The notes under the pieces were generated by a model. The model did not search any database, was not told the DNA's origin, and saw nothing but the letters and a program-made list of their open reading frames with translations. 39,073 nucleotides of DNA from an uncultured Muribaculaceae bacterium (GTDB lineage: Bacteria; Bacteroidota; Bacteroidia; Bacteroidales; Muribaculaceae). The stretch is taken from NCBI GenBank assembly GCA_910578385.1, contig CAJTQV010000027.1, positions 1-39,073 of the forward strand. The letters run 5' to 3'. Below are positions 1 through 7,947 of this stretch, piece after piece. How positions within the stretch are numbered: position 1 is the first letter of the stretch; each line of letters opens with the position of its first letter. The position numbers were made by a program, and so were the translations under genes.

Positions 1-134
1 GCAATAACATCACCGAGCGCGGCAACGTGGACATCACCATCGAGGGCAACACCCTTACAGCAGGAATGTACATCTATACCCTGATAGCCGACGGAGTGGA
101 GATTGATTCCAAACGAATGATACTCACAGACTAA
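1..134 (+). CDS. 3' end of an exported protein with a T9SS-like C-terminal tail (partial)
   Basis: The reading frame is already open at the left edge (first full codon at position 3) and ends with TAA at 132-134, so only the last 43 codons are present. The visible peptide contains LTAGMYIYTLIADG followed by EIDSKRMILTD. This is the typical end of Bacteroidota secreted-protein sorting tails, in which a beta-rich module finishes with a G-x-Y-x-Y strand and a short K-R-M-I-L-T strand. What the rest of the protein does cannot be seen. The gap to the next start is only 11 bases, so the two genes may be co-transcribed. Confidence 0.75.
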   Translation, partial: NNITERGNVDITIEGNTLTAGMYIYTLIADGVEIDSKRMILTD

Positions 135-145
135 AATGCGACAAT

Positions 146-2644
146 ATGAAACGACGAATACTAACTGCAACCGGGCGGCTCCTCGTCGCGCTCGTGGCCT
201 TGGTCATGACCGCAGTCACGTCCGCCACAGCCGGTGAGATACGCCACACCCTGACACTCGACCCGACAGAACTGAAAGCCGACTCAATCATAGCCGACGA
301 TGGTAACACCTATCTATATCTGACTATTCCGGGACTAACCTACACCGGAGAATGCGGGGAAGCCCGGATACCATGCCGACAATTGAGTTTCCTTGTACCT
401 GCCTACAGCAACAATTTCTCAATAAGTATTGAGAACGCCATCTGCGGTGAGGAATATGAAACGGATCTTCCGTTTTACCGGAACCGTAAAGAAGATGATG
501 ATAAGTATGAAACAGTGAACCTTATGGGGCTTCCCGCAGAAGAAGTTGCACTACAGGCCAAGCCACGGATTCTGAGCGATTACTTTGTAAACGGAGACAA
601 ACATATCGTGTCCGTAGCCATTCCTGTTGTCAGGATTGGAGATATGGTGAGTCCCTTGCTTTCGGCTGACGTGGTATTGTCCTATTCCGAATGCGAGGCA
701 GGAAAAATGGATGCTGTGCCGTTGTCTGTGCCGCAGTCCGAATTTGACATTGACCTCAGTGGAACAGTGGTCAACTGGCCCGGGGCCGCCAAGATGTCTC
801 CGGAAAGGGTTGTGAGTTACGGTGAATCGAAGAGATATTGCTATATCCTTGTGCCCGAGAGTCTGCGCGATGCTATAAACGACATGGTGGCATGGAAGAT
901 ACAGAAAGGACTCAGCGTAGTTGTCAAGACAGTCGAGGAGATAGAGGAGGATGAGACCTATGCCGTCTTCACCAACGGAGGCGTTACGAGTGTGGCTGTT
1001 GACAAGGAATCTCATATACGCAATTTTCTCAGGTCGGAATACTCTCGCATAGGTGCTTTCGAGCTGCTGCTGGTGGGCAATGACTTCACGAGCGCACCGG
1101 TAAGAAAATTCTACAAGGGTAATCCGGAAACTTCTGTCTCAGGTTCCTTTGCGAGTCCATACTTCATTTACTCGGATCTCTATTTCTCAGACATGAACAC
1201 AGAGTTCAAACTGACTAAGATTCCGGAGGGACAATACACCACTCGGTATGATGATTTTAGTTTTAATCCGACCTTGCCGACAGGACGTCTGCTTGTGCGC
1301 GACAGCAAGGAGATAGATACATATTTCCAAAAATTGCTCATATACCAGCTTGATCCTGGACTCGGAGATCCATCATACCTCGATACAAGTTTGTTGATAC
1401 AAGGTAAAGATATGATTGGCAAGAACAAGTCTCTGCCGGAATGCATTACAGATTTGAATAATATCATATATCGTGACTCTATTGCCCCAACTGAGTATGA
1501 CTTGTGTTTCCCTAAAGGCAAAACTGTCATTGATGATATGCGTAATTGCGGTTTGATTTCAGTTCAAGGGCATGGAAGTCCATATTCGATTGAAGTCTCA
1601 GGAAATCACCACAAGGATTGGCAAGAATGCCCCTATATCCAACCCTTGTCTTCCTGTCCAATGACAAAGGGATGGGGGGTCAAACATGAAGAAAAAGGGA
1701 ATGCTTATGACGATTTGAAGAACTATGGCAAACCTTCGGTATTATATACATCTGCATGTTCTACCTCTCCATATGGAAGGATAGATCATGTGGATGGATA
1801 CAAGGATGTCTATTACAATATGAGTACGGCATATTTGTTTGCCGGAGGTTTTGGAGGGGTTGCATTTATCGGTACTTCAATAGACTGTTGGATTGACATA
1901 AACAATATCGAAGAGGATAAGTTCGGAACTCAACTCAATAGAAATCCAAATCTTGCACAGAGCATTGTAAATACAAAAACGTCATCTACATCAAGTGATA
2001 TAAACACTTCTCAACTTGCCCGGAATCTTCACGGTGATCCGGACATCGATGTGTGGACACATGGTGCGCCTACAGAACAGCAAACTTATATGACAACAGA
2101 TTTTTCATCAGTTTCATTTTCCGGAGAAGGGACAAGTGGTGCGAAAATCGCTTTTTATGACGGAATGGAACAATCAAGAACGTTCAATATTATTCTTGTT
2201 TCAGCTCCATTCTCTATCCTTAAAAAAGAGAATTGGAACTTTATAAGAGACCGCGATTTCATGGTCAGCATATTCCGTCAGGATAAACTGCCGTGCCTCA
2301 AGCTGTTCGCTTCCGACAGCAATCTCAAGAATGTCTCCAAACGGTATTTTCTCCGTGACGGGGTGATTGAGGACTGTCTCGGTCAGGGTAAGTTTGCGTT
2401 CAATGTCGGCTCCAATGGCAGACTTGAAATATCGGCGACAAGAAAAATTGAGACATCCAAGGCTTTTAACGTCAATGAAGGAGGAAATGTAATCGTGTCC
2501 TCGCTTGGTACAGCCGAACTTGCGGCAGACTGTGTTGACAAGGGCGGAGAACTTTCTGTCGAGGGTTCATCAGTGACGCTTAAATCCGGATTTGAGGTGA
2601 AGAAAGGCGGTGTTCTCTCGATTTCAGTAAACAATAACAAATAA
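146..2644 (+). CDS. Secreted C25-family (gingipain-like) cysteine peptidase
   Basis: An 832-residue exported protein. Residues 1 to about 29 form a signal peptide (MKRR, then a hydrophobic core ending TSATA). A propeptide-like beta-rich region follows. From about residue 229 to 640 the pattern is that of peptidase family C25: an LLVGNDFTSAPV strand, a PTGRLLVRDSKEID segment, the VQGHGSP motif with catalytic His at about residue 476, the LYTSACSTSPYG motif with catalytic Cys at about 538, and the closing NLHGDPDIDVW box. After this come an Ig-like stretch and, from about 770, a small repetitive beta module with GG-x-V spacing ending in SVNNNK, resembling surface-anchoring modules of Bacteroidota. 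The expected role is extracellular or surface proteolysis after Lys or Arg; which residue is preferred cannot be told. Codons in the central part look more AT-rich than at either end. The last 22 codons recur as remnants at 4831 and 6021. Confidence 0.85.
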   Translation: MKRRILTATGRLLVALVALVMTAVTSATAGEIRHTLTLDPTELKADSIIADDGNTYLYLTIPGLTYTGECGEARIPCRQLSFLVPAYSNNFSISIENAICGEEYETDLPFYRNRKEDDDKYETVNLMGLPAEEVALQAKPRILSDYFVNGDKHIVSVAIPVVRIGDMVSPLLSADVVLSYSECEAGKMDAVPLSVPQSEFDIDLSGTVVNWPGAAKMSPERVVSYGESKRYCYILVPESLRDAINDMVAWKIQKGLSVVVKTVEEIEEDETYAVFTNGGVTSVAVDKESHIRNFLRSEYSRIGAFELLLVGNDFTSAPVRKFYKGNPETSVSGSFASPYFIYSDLYFSDMNTEFKLTKIPEGQYTTRYDDFSFNPTLPTGRLLVRDSKEIDTYFQKLLIYQLDPGLGDPSYLDTSLLIQGKDMIGKNKSLPECITDLNNIIYRDSIAPTEYDLCFPKGKTVIDDMRNCGLISVQGHGSPYSIEVSGNHHKDWQECPYIQPLSSCPMTKGWGVKHEEKGNAYDDLKNYGKPSVLYTSACSTSPYGRIDHVDGYKDVYYNMSTAYLFAGGFGGVAFIGTSIDCWIDINNIEEDKFGTQLNRNPNLAQSIVNTKTSSTSSDINTSQLARNLHGDPDIDVWTHGAPTEQQTYMTTDFSSVSFSGEGTSGAKIAFYDGMEQSRTFNIILVSAPFSILKKENWNFIRDRDFMVSIFRQDKLPCLKLFASDSNLKNVSKRYFLRDGVIEDCLGQGKFAFNVGSNGRLEISATRKIETSKAFNVNEGGNVIVSSLGTAELAADCVDKGGELSVEGSSVTLKSGFEVKKGGVLSISVNNNK

Positions 2645-2800
2645 AAATGCGAAATAATTTGGCGAATGACATGATTAAGTGTATATTTGCAACCGTAAGC
2701 GAGACTTGCAGAGAATATGCTTATTGTCATTCGTCAGATTATTTTACAAACTAAAAAATATCGATTATGAAACAAATCATTACTTTCTTTCTTTTGATGG
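2578..2800 (+). repeat. Direct repeat R1 (peptidase 3' end, promoter, signal-peptide start)
   Basis: First of three near-identical blocks (the others are at 4831 and 6021). It spans the last codons of the C25 peptidase, the stop, a promoter, the leader, and the first codons of paralog A (MKQIIT). The distance from the leading GCT to the downstream ATG is 189 bases here and 188 in the other two copies. Only in this copy is the peptidase end attached to an intact gene, so R1 is likely the parental copy (inference). Confidence 0.9.
2658..2689 (+). promoter_or_regulatory. Bacteroidota-type promoter for paralog A
   Basis: TTTG at 2658-2661 and TATATTTG at 2682-2689 are separated by 20 bases, an exact match to the Bacteroidota housekeeping promoter layout. 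The start codon lies 77 bases past the -7 box. Confidence 0.75.
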
Positions 2801-3750
2801 CCGCCATGTTGTTGGCTGTCGCCGACAACGGTACCTATGTCCCGATGATTCGTGAGGGGCGTGTGTGGGAATATAACGCGCAATACTTTCACCCCGGCGA
2901 GAACGGCCATGTTCTTCACTACATGCGGTTCAACGGTACGGTCGAGGTTAACGGAATCGAGTATCACTGCTTCGAGATGTATAAATCCCGCTACTATAAA
3001 GAGGTAGATTTCGATTATGAGAACCACTGCTGCGTCTATGAATTCTCGAGAGAGGAGGAGCGGGGCTATCCGAAATTTCTTCTGCGCGAAGAACCCGGCA
3101 AGGTCTATGCGCTTACCAATTTCGACTCTGATGATGGCGAATGGATAGTCCATGTAAGGAATGAAAAGGAGATGGCGGAACTTTCTGTAAATGGTGACAG
3201 GCAATTCGGTGAGTATCTGTTGTATGATTTCACTATGCAGGAAGGAGATTTGAGGGATGTGCCTGAATGGGAGTATGTGGGAACGGAACGGAGTTATAAA
3301 TTTTTTAATTTATATCCCTTTGTTGTAGCAACGGAAATGATAGAGGGAGAACTGTGCAGAATGTTCAATTTTGTAAGTGCTGAAGTAGCCGGTTCAGACT
3401 CTTTTGACCCGGAATCCAGTTATTGGAAGAGAATTACGACTTCAACGATGGTTGAGGGCATCGGAATTGTTATGAACGGATGTCTGGCCCGCTTCAATTT
3501 TGATCAGTTGGCAGCAATGTTCCAAGACGAGTCTTATCTGCCTGATGACGGGTCAGCTCTTTCTTATGTTTATGACAGCGAGGGAAATGTAATTTACTCT
3601 CCGTGGTCTTCAACAGTCGGGATGGACAACATTACCGACACTTCAAAGTCTCAGTCAAGAGAGATTTACGACCTGATGGGACGGCGCGTGGAGCGCGTGC
3701 TTTCCGGCTCGGTCTATGTCCGCGACGGCAAGAAGTTCGTCGGGAAATAA
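2767..3750 (+). CDS. Exported tandem-paralog protein A (uncharacterised REGRVWEY/IEGIG domain, T9SS-like tail)
   Basis: A 327-residue protein with a signal peptide (MKQIITFFLLMAAMLLAVA, cleaved near residue 19). The mature part is one domain with the signposts REGRVWEY (about 29-36), HYMRFNGTVEVNG, FLLREEPGKVYAL, EYLLYDF and VEGIGIVMNGCL (about residue 230). This order matches a widespread uncharacterised Bacteroidota domain whose members read roughly W-x-Y, then ING-x-x-Y, REE-x-x-KVY, LLYDF and IEGIGS. I know no experimentally defined function for it. The last 27 residues (YDLMGRRVERVLSGSVY plus VRDGKKFVGK) are shared with B, C and D and look like a shortened sorting tail. A is very similar to C throughout. 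The start is fixed by the promoter in R1 and by the identical MKQIIT starts of C and D. Confidence 0.8.
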   Translation: MKQIITFFLLMAAMLLAVADNGTYVPMIREGRVWEYNAQYFHPGENGHVLHYMRFNGTVEVNGIEYHCFEMYKSRYYKEVDFDYENHCCVYEFSREEERGYPKFLLREEPGKVYALTNFDSDDGEWIVHVRNEKEMAELSVNGDRQFGEYLLYDFTMQEGDLRDVPEWEYVGTERSYKFFNLYPFVVATEMIEGELCRMFNFVSAEVAGSDSFDPESSYWKRITTSTMVEGIGIVMNGCLARFNFDQLAAMFQDESYLPDDGSALSYVYDSEGNVIYSPWSSTVGMDNITDTSKSQSREIYDLMGRRVERVLSGSVYVRDGKKFVGK

Positions 3751-3773
3751 CATAATGAGTCTCAGGGTAGATT

Positions 3774-3865
3774 GTAGGGATACTCGGTTCGTGCGTGCGC
3801 CGTTAACAGACATTGAAGTATTGGCGACGCGTCAATATGCGGATATACGAGCCGAGAGTCCCTAC
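3774..3865. repeat. Long imperfect inverted repeat between paralogs A and B
   Basis: Arms at 3774-3790 and 3849-3865 are complementary over 17 bases with about three mismatches and begin/end GTAGGGA/TCCCTAC. The 58-base spacer contains more short inverted words. This gap of nearly 200 bases lacks the R block found before A, C and D. It may be a terminator-like hairpin or a small repetitive (REP/MITE-like) element. No target-site duplication is visible. Confidence 0.5.
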
Positions 3866-3948
3866 GGATGCCGTACCGTGTGGATTGGTGAACCGTAATC
3901 CGTGACATGCGAGGCATAAATCCTCAATAACGACTAAAGTAAATGTAT

Positions 3949-4818
3949 ATGAAAAAAATTCTACTTGCGTTAATCCTTGCCGCAGTCAGTTGTCTGTCGG
4001 TCTTTGCTGCTGACTATGTAGCCACAGTGCGTAATGACCGCGTATGGGAATATGAAAGTTTCGGAGGAAAGGGTACCGGGGGTGCGGGAGATTACAGAAA
4101 CTATCATTTCGTAAGATTTGGTGGAGAGGTAACCGTCAATGGAAATATCTATAATAGGAACGTCCTTTTTCTGAAAAAGAGATATTTCGTGGATTATGAG
4201 ACAGGGATCACCAGCCTTGTAGAGGAATCTGATCAGAATATCACGCTTTGTTTCATGCGTGAGGAAGACGGGAAAGTCTATACTCTCGCGTCTGCAAAAG
4301 ACTCATCGGCAGTCACGGCAATCGGCGACGATACGTCAGATTATTATGATGCTCTGCTTTATGACTGGTCAAAACAAGACGGCGAGGCATGGGATTACAC
4401 CGGATTTGATGTTGACAGCCCGTTCCAGGTGACGGTACAGACAAAGGCGCCGTTGACTGTTGACGGCGAGGAGTGCCGAGTGATGACTTTCGATATAGTA
4501 AGTCATAAGATTGACTTTATCGAGGGATTAGGAGTCACATGGAACGGTTCAATCGGTAAATTCACCATTGCGATGGTAACAGCCATCAACTGGATCAATG
4601 ATTATGAGCCCGGTTTCCAGTCAAGTCTTGTGCGTGTCTACAACTCAGACGGCACAGTGATATATGGCGACGATTCGCCGGTAGGGATTGAACTGACAAA
4701 GGCTGAATATGCCAATAATGAATCCGGAGCAATATACGACCTGATGGGTCGGCGCGTGGAGCGTGTTCTGCCAGGGTCGGTCTATGTCCGCGACGGCAAG
4801 AAGTTCGTCGGCAAGTGA
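3949..4818 (+). CDS. Exported tandem-paralog protein B
   Basis: About 289 residues from the ATG at 3949; an in-frame ATG six bases upstream (3943) is equally open, but the MKKILL start is a more typical signal peptide beginning. The signal peptide MKKILLALILAAVSCLSVFA ends at about residue 20. The mature domain keeps the family landmarks in diverged form: RNDRVWEYES, VTVNGNIY, CFMREEDGKVYTL, ALLYDW, DGEECRVMTFD and FIEGLGVTWNGS. The C-terminal 57 residues, from SDGTVIYGDDSPVG to the end, are almost identical to those of D at the DNA level. B has no R block upstream and no clear promoter, so it may depend on read-through from A or on an unrecognised promoter. Function unknown. Confidence 0.75.
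   Translation: MKKILLALILAAVSCLSVFAADYVATVRNDRVWEYESFGGKGTGGAGDYRNYHFVRFGGEVTVNGNIYNRNVLFLKKRYFVDYETGITSLVEESDQNITLCFMREEDGKVYTLASAKDSSAVTAIGDDTSDYYDALLYDWSKQDGEAWDYTGFDVDSPFQVTVQTKAPLTVDGEECRVMTFDIVSHKIDFIEGLGVTWNGSIGKFTIAMVTAINWINDYEPGFQSSLVRVYNSDGTVIYGDDSPVGIELTKAEYANNESGAIYDLMGRRVERVLPGSVYVRDGKKFVGK
4648..4724 (+). repeat. 77-bp exact repeat shared by the 3' ends of B and D (copy 1)
   Basis: By eye, 77 consecutive bases are identical to 7670-7746, and similarity continues to the stop codons. The region codes for the end of the folded domain and the start of the C-terminal tail. Such identity between otherwise diverged genes points to recent gene conversion or duplication. Confidence 0.8.
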
Positions 4819-4830
4819 TGGCACTTGGTC

Positions 4831-5052
4831 GCTGAAATTAGGATTTGAGACAAATAAAGGCGGCTTTCTCTCGATTTCAGTAAACAATAACAAATAAAAA
4901 TGCGAAATAATTTGGCGAATGACATGATTAAGTGTATATTTGCAACCGTAAGCGAGACTTGCAGAGAATATGCTCATTGTCATTCGTCAGATTATTTACC
5001 AACTAAAAAATATCGATTATGAAACAAATCATTACAATCTTTCTTCTGATGG
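4831..5052 (+). repeat. Direct repeat R2 with peptidase 3'-end remnant
   Basis: Second copy of the R block. It starts 12 bases after the stop of B with an open frame reading LKLGFETNKGGFLSIS, then VNNNK and a stop, a diverged copy of the last 22 codons of the C25 peptidase without any start codon. The promoter, leader and MKQIIT start of paralog C follow. The junction sequence between the B stop and the remnant recurs at the C stop/R3 junction. Confidence 0.9.
4911..4942 (+). promoter_or_regulatory. Promoter for paralog C (in R2)
   Basis: TTTG at 4911-4914 and TATATTTG at 4935-4942 with a 20-base spacer, identical to the R1 promoter. Confidence 0.75.
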
Positions 5053-6008
5053 CATCAATGTTTGAGATGGCTGCTGATAGTGGCACCTATGTCACGATGA
5101 TTCGAGAGGGGCGATTGTGGGAATACAATGCGCAATACTTTCACCCCGGTGAGAACGGGGAAGTCCTTCACTACATGAGGTTCAACGGTACAGTCGAGGT
5201 GAATGGAGTCGAGTATCACTGCTTCGAGATGTCTAAATCCTGCTACTATAAAGAGGTAGATTACGATTATGAGAACCACTGCAGTGTCTATGAATTCTCG
5301 AAAGAGGAGGAGCGGGGCTATCCGAAATTCCTGCTGCGCGAAGAACCCGGCAAGGTCTATGCGCTTACTTATCTCGATTCTGATGGTGGCGAATGGATAG
5401 TCCATGTAAGGAATGAAAAGGAGATGGCAGAACTTTTGAAAATTGGCGAAGATTGGCGTGGAGAATACCTGCTGTATGATTTTACTTTGCAGGAAGGTGA
5501 TTTCAGGTGGATGCCTGAAGGAGACTTGGCCGCTTCCTATTACAATGGGTTAAATTATTATGCTTTTGTAATAGCAACGGAAAATATAGAAGGAGAATCG
5601 TGCAGGGTCATGAGCTTTGCACCTATTGATCGCGATGAGGATGGTTCTTTCAATCCGGAATGGCGTAAGAGGGCTGAGACAAACGAATGGAATACGATGA
5701 TCGAGGGTGTGGGTATTGTCTGGAACGGATGTCTGGCGCGTTTCTATCCAAGTTTGAATTCGGGGATGTTTCAGGACGAGTCTTATCTGCCGGATGATGG
5801 TTCAACACTCTCTAATGTTTATGACAGCGATGGAAATGTAGTTTATTCCTACTACCCGTGGTCTCCTCCTACAGTTGGAATTGACAACATCAACGTCACT
5901 CCGGAGTCGCAGTCAGGAGAGATCTACGACCTGATGGGGCGGCGCGTGGAGCGTGTGCTGCCCGGGTCTGTCTATGTCCGCGACGGCAAGAAATTTGTCG
6001 GGAAGTGA
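5019..6008 (+). CDS. Exported tandem-paralog protein C
   Basis: A 329-residue protein and the closest relative of A. It has the same signal-peptide start (MKQIITIFLLMASM), then TYVTMIREGRLWEYNAQY, HYMRFNGTVEVNGVEY, KFLLREEPGKVYAL, EYLLYDFTL, MIEGVGIVWNGCLARF, and the common tail from EIYDLMGRRVERVLPG to the end. Differences from A are concentrated in the segment between the LLYDF and IEG motifs (about residues 150-230), while the first 130 residues and the tail are nearly the same. It is transcribed from its own copy of the R promoter. Surface or secreted location is inferred from the signal peptide and tail; the molecular function is unknown. Confidence 0.8.
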   Translation: MKQIITIFLLMASMFEMAADSGTYVTMIREGRLWEYNAQYFHPGENGEVLHYMRFNGTVEVNGVEYHCFEMSKSCYYKEVDYDYENHCSVYEFSKEEERGYPKFLLREEPGKVYALTYLDSDGGEWIVHVRNEKEMAELLKIGEDWRGEYLLYDFTLQEGDFRWMPEGDLAASYYNGLNYYAFVIATENIEGESCRVMSFAPIDRDEDGSFNPEWRKRAETNEWNTMIEGVGIVWNGCLARFYPSLNSGMFQDESYLPDDGSTLSNVYDSDGNVVYSYYPWSPPTVGIDNINVTPESQSGEIYDLMGRRVERVLPGSVYVRDGKKFVGK

Positions 6009-6020
6009 TGACACTTGGTT

Positions 6021-6242
6021 GCTTAAATCCGGATTTGAGGTAAAGAATGGCGGTGTTCTCTCGATTTTAGTAAACAATAACAAATAAATGTGCGGAATAA
6101 TTTGGCGAATGATACAATTAAGCGTATATTTGTAAACGTAAGCGAGACTTGCAGAGAATATGCACATTGTCATTCGGCAGATTTTTTTACCAACTAAAAA
6201 TATCGATTATGAAACAAATCATTACAATCTTTCTTCTGATTG
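6021..6242 (+). repeat. Direct repeat R3 with peptidase 3'-end remnant
   Basis: Third copy of the R block, 12 bases after the stop of C. The remnant reads LKSGFEVKNGGVLSIL, then VNNNK and a stop, closer to the intact peptidase end than the R2 remnant is. The promoter and the MKQIIT start of paralog D follow. Confidence 0.9.
6101..6132 (+). promoter_or_regulatory. Promoter for paralog D (in R3)
   Basis: TTTG at 6101-6104 and TATATTTG at 6125-6132, spacer 20 bases. This places transcription start at roughly 6139, very close to the upstream in-frame ATG at 6149, and supports the ATG at 6209 as the start used by analogy with A and C. Confidence 0.75.
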
Positions 6243-7840
6243 TATCAATGTTGGCGGTGGCTGCCGACAACGATACCTATGTCCCGATGATCCGTGATGG
6301 GCGTGTGTGGGTCTACTCCGGATATTCCCAAGTGTATCACGGATGGGCCTTGCACTACATGAAGTTTGACGGTACCCAAAATGTCAATGGAACGGAATAC
6401 CACCGGTTTGTGCAGTTCAAGACTCTTGTAAGAAAAGATGGCAAGACTGTCGTGCATCGTGACTATTCAACCGGGCCGGTGTATTATGTCCGCGAGGAAC
6501 CGGGCAAGCTTTTTGTGCTCTGTAAATCCGGATTGGTAGTGAATGAGGAACTGACATCTGACCAAACCGATGTTGAGGCCGACTATTCAGACCTGAAAGT
6601 CTATGACTTCACTCTCGATGATGGCACGACGTGGGATTATCCTGCACATGCAGGTGCCGGCGATCCTGTCGAGGTGACTATGCCCGTTACGGTGAAATGG
6701 CTCGATCCGGTGAAAATTGATGATGTCCAATGCAAGGTTATGGGGTTTGAGGTTTTTGGGCACTATGATGATAGAGATGGAATAAAGTTCATAGAGACTA
6801 TCGGTACAACCAGTAACGGAGTGCTCCCTATACCGAATTTCGACAATATCTCAGGCACCTGGGACAACACTCACGAAGCATCCATCCAATCGACTCTATA
6901 CTGTGTGCTTTCCGAGAATGGAGATGTGATTTACAAGTGCGGCGATTCGGTCGAGCTTCCGTTCAATGACGGCTACGCTCCGATTATCGAGGAGGGTAAA
7001 GTGTGGGAATATGCAGGTACATACTTCCATCCAGGCGAGGATGGAAGGGTTATCCACTACATGAAATTCGATGGGACAGTCGAAGTCAACGGTCATGTCT
7101 ACCATGGTTTCGGAATATACAACTCCAAGTTCTATCGGGAAATATTGGACTACGAGAAGACTGAACGACAATTTGAGTTGAGTTATGAAGAGCAGCGTGA
7201 TGGCCCTATGTGGTTCCTGAGAGAGGAAGAGGGTAAGCTGTATGGATTGACTTATGGACTGACCGACTGGGATACTCTCGTCGAGATCAAGGCATCCGAA
7301 AGCAATTCCTTACTTGAAAAAGAATATGAATATGGAGAATTCAAGCTGTATGATTTCACATTGCCTGAAAATGGAGAAATGGAATTCGCAGAATGGGGGG
7401 ACCTTAACAACTGTGTCGGAATACTTCATGTTCATTATTCTGACAATGTGGTCATAGATGGGACTTCACGTCTTGTCCAGCAATTTTGGCCATCTGATGA
7501 CAGGATGAAAGCTCCGGGATATGTCGATGGGTTTAATTATATAGAAGGTATCGGTGTGACATATTATGGATGTCTTCCATCTTACGGACCTCTTGAGTAT
7601 AGCGGCATGATGTATGATAACTCATATAGTCCATGGAAGGAATCCTGGCTGAAAAGTGTCAGGAAATCTGACGGCACAGTGATATATGGCGACGATTCGC
7701 CGGTAGGGATTGAACTGACAAAGGCTGAATATGCCAATAATGAATCGGGTGCAATATACGACCTGATGGGTCGGCGCGTGGAGCGCGTATTGCCCGGGTC
7801 GGTCTATGTCCGCGACGGCAAGAAGTTCGTCGGCAAGTAA
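6209..7840 (+). CDS. Exported tandem-paralog protein D, two-domain fusion
   Basis: 543 residues from the ATG at 6209, which matches the MKQIIT starts of A and C; a longer frame opens at 6149 but its extra 20 residues come from the conserved leader. After the signal peptide there are two copies of the family domain. Domain 1 (about 21-240) has MIRDGRVWVYSG, NVNGTEYH, YYVREEPGKLFVL, LKVYDFTL and FIETIGTTSNGV. Domain 2 (about 250-485) has IIEEGKVWEYAG, HYMKFDGTVEVNGHVYH, WFLREEEGKLYGL, FKLYDFTL and YIEGIGVTYYGCL. Domain 2 is closer to A and C, while the tail from about 487 is the B-type tail. D therefore looks assembled from pieces of the other paralogs by recombination (inference). Function unknown. 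Confidence 0.8.
   Translation: MKQIITIFLLIVSMLAVAADNDTYVPMIRDGRVWVYSGYSQVYHGWALHYMKFDGTQNVNGTEYHRFVQFKTLVRKDGKTVVHRDYSTGPVYYVREEPGKLFVLCKSGLVVNEELTSDQTDVEADYSDLKVYDFTLDDGTTWDYPAHAGAGDPVEVTMPVTVKWLDPVKIDDVQCKVMGFEVFGHYDDRDGIKFIETIGTTSNGVLPIPNFDNISGTWDNTHEASIQSTLYCVLSENGDVIYKCGDSVELPFNDGYAPIIEEGKVWEYAGTYFHPGEDGRVIHYMKFDGTVEVNGHVYHGFGIYNSKFYREILDYEKTERQFELSYEEQRDGPMWFLREEEGKLYGLTYGLTDWDTLVEIKASESNSLLEKEYEYGEFKLYDFTLPENGEMEFAEWGDLNNCVGILHVHYSDNVVIDGTSRLVQQFWPSDDRMKAPGYVDGFNYIEGIGVTYYGCLPSYGPLEYSGMMYDNSYSPWKESWLKSVRKSDGTVIYGDDSPVGIELTKAEYANNESGAIYDLMGRRVERVLPGSVYVRDGKKFVGK
7670..7746 (+). repeat. 77-bp exact repeat shared by the 3' ends of B and D (copy 2)
   Basis: Partner of 4648-4724 and identical to it by eye; it marks the swap to a B-type tail in D. 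Confidence 0.8.
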
Positions 7841-7883
7841 TATTTAAACACACGAATCCGGCAATGCGCCGGAGGATTTGAGC

Positions 7884-7945
7884 AAGCGGTTGTGCGTATC
7901 GGGTCACGGCATTGGATTCGGCCCATATGCGCAACCGCTTTTATT
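7884..7945 (+). terminator. Hairpin terminator after the paralog array
   Basis: Arms 7884-7899 and 7925-7940 pair over 16 bases with two G-U pairs, with a 25-base loop and a short T-rich tail. It separates the accessory locus from pheT. Confidence 0.65.
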
Positions 7946-7947
7946 AT

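Noticed and set aside
3716..3898. Possible 60-residue gene after paralog A
   Set aside because: It overlaps the end of A and the inverted repeat, has no signal, no domain and no promoter; codon use looks random.
6149..6208. Upstream start for paralog D adding 20 residues
   Set aside because: These codons lie in the conserved leader of the R block, which is noncoding before A and C; the ATG at 6209 matches the MKQIIT starts and begins the signal peptide.
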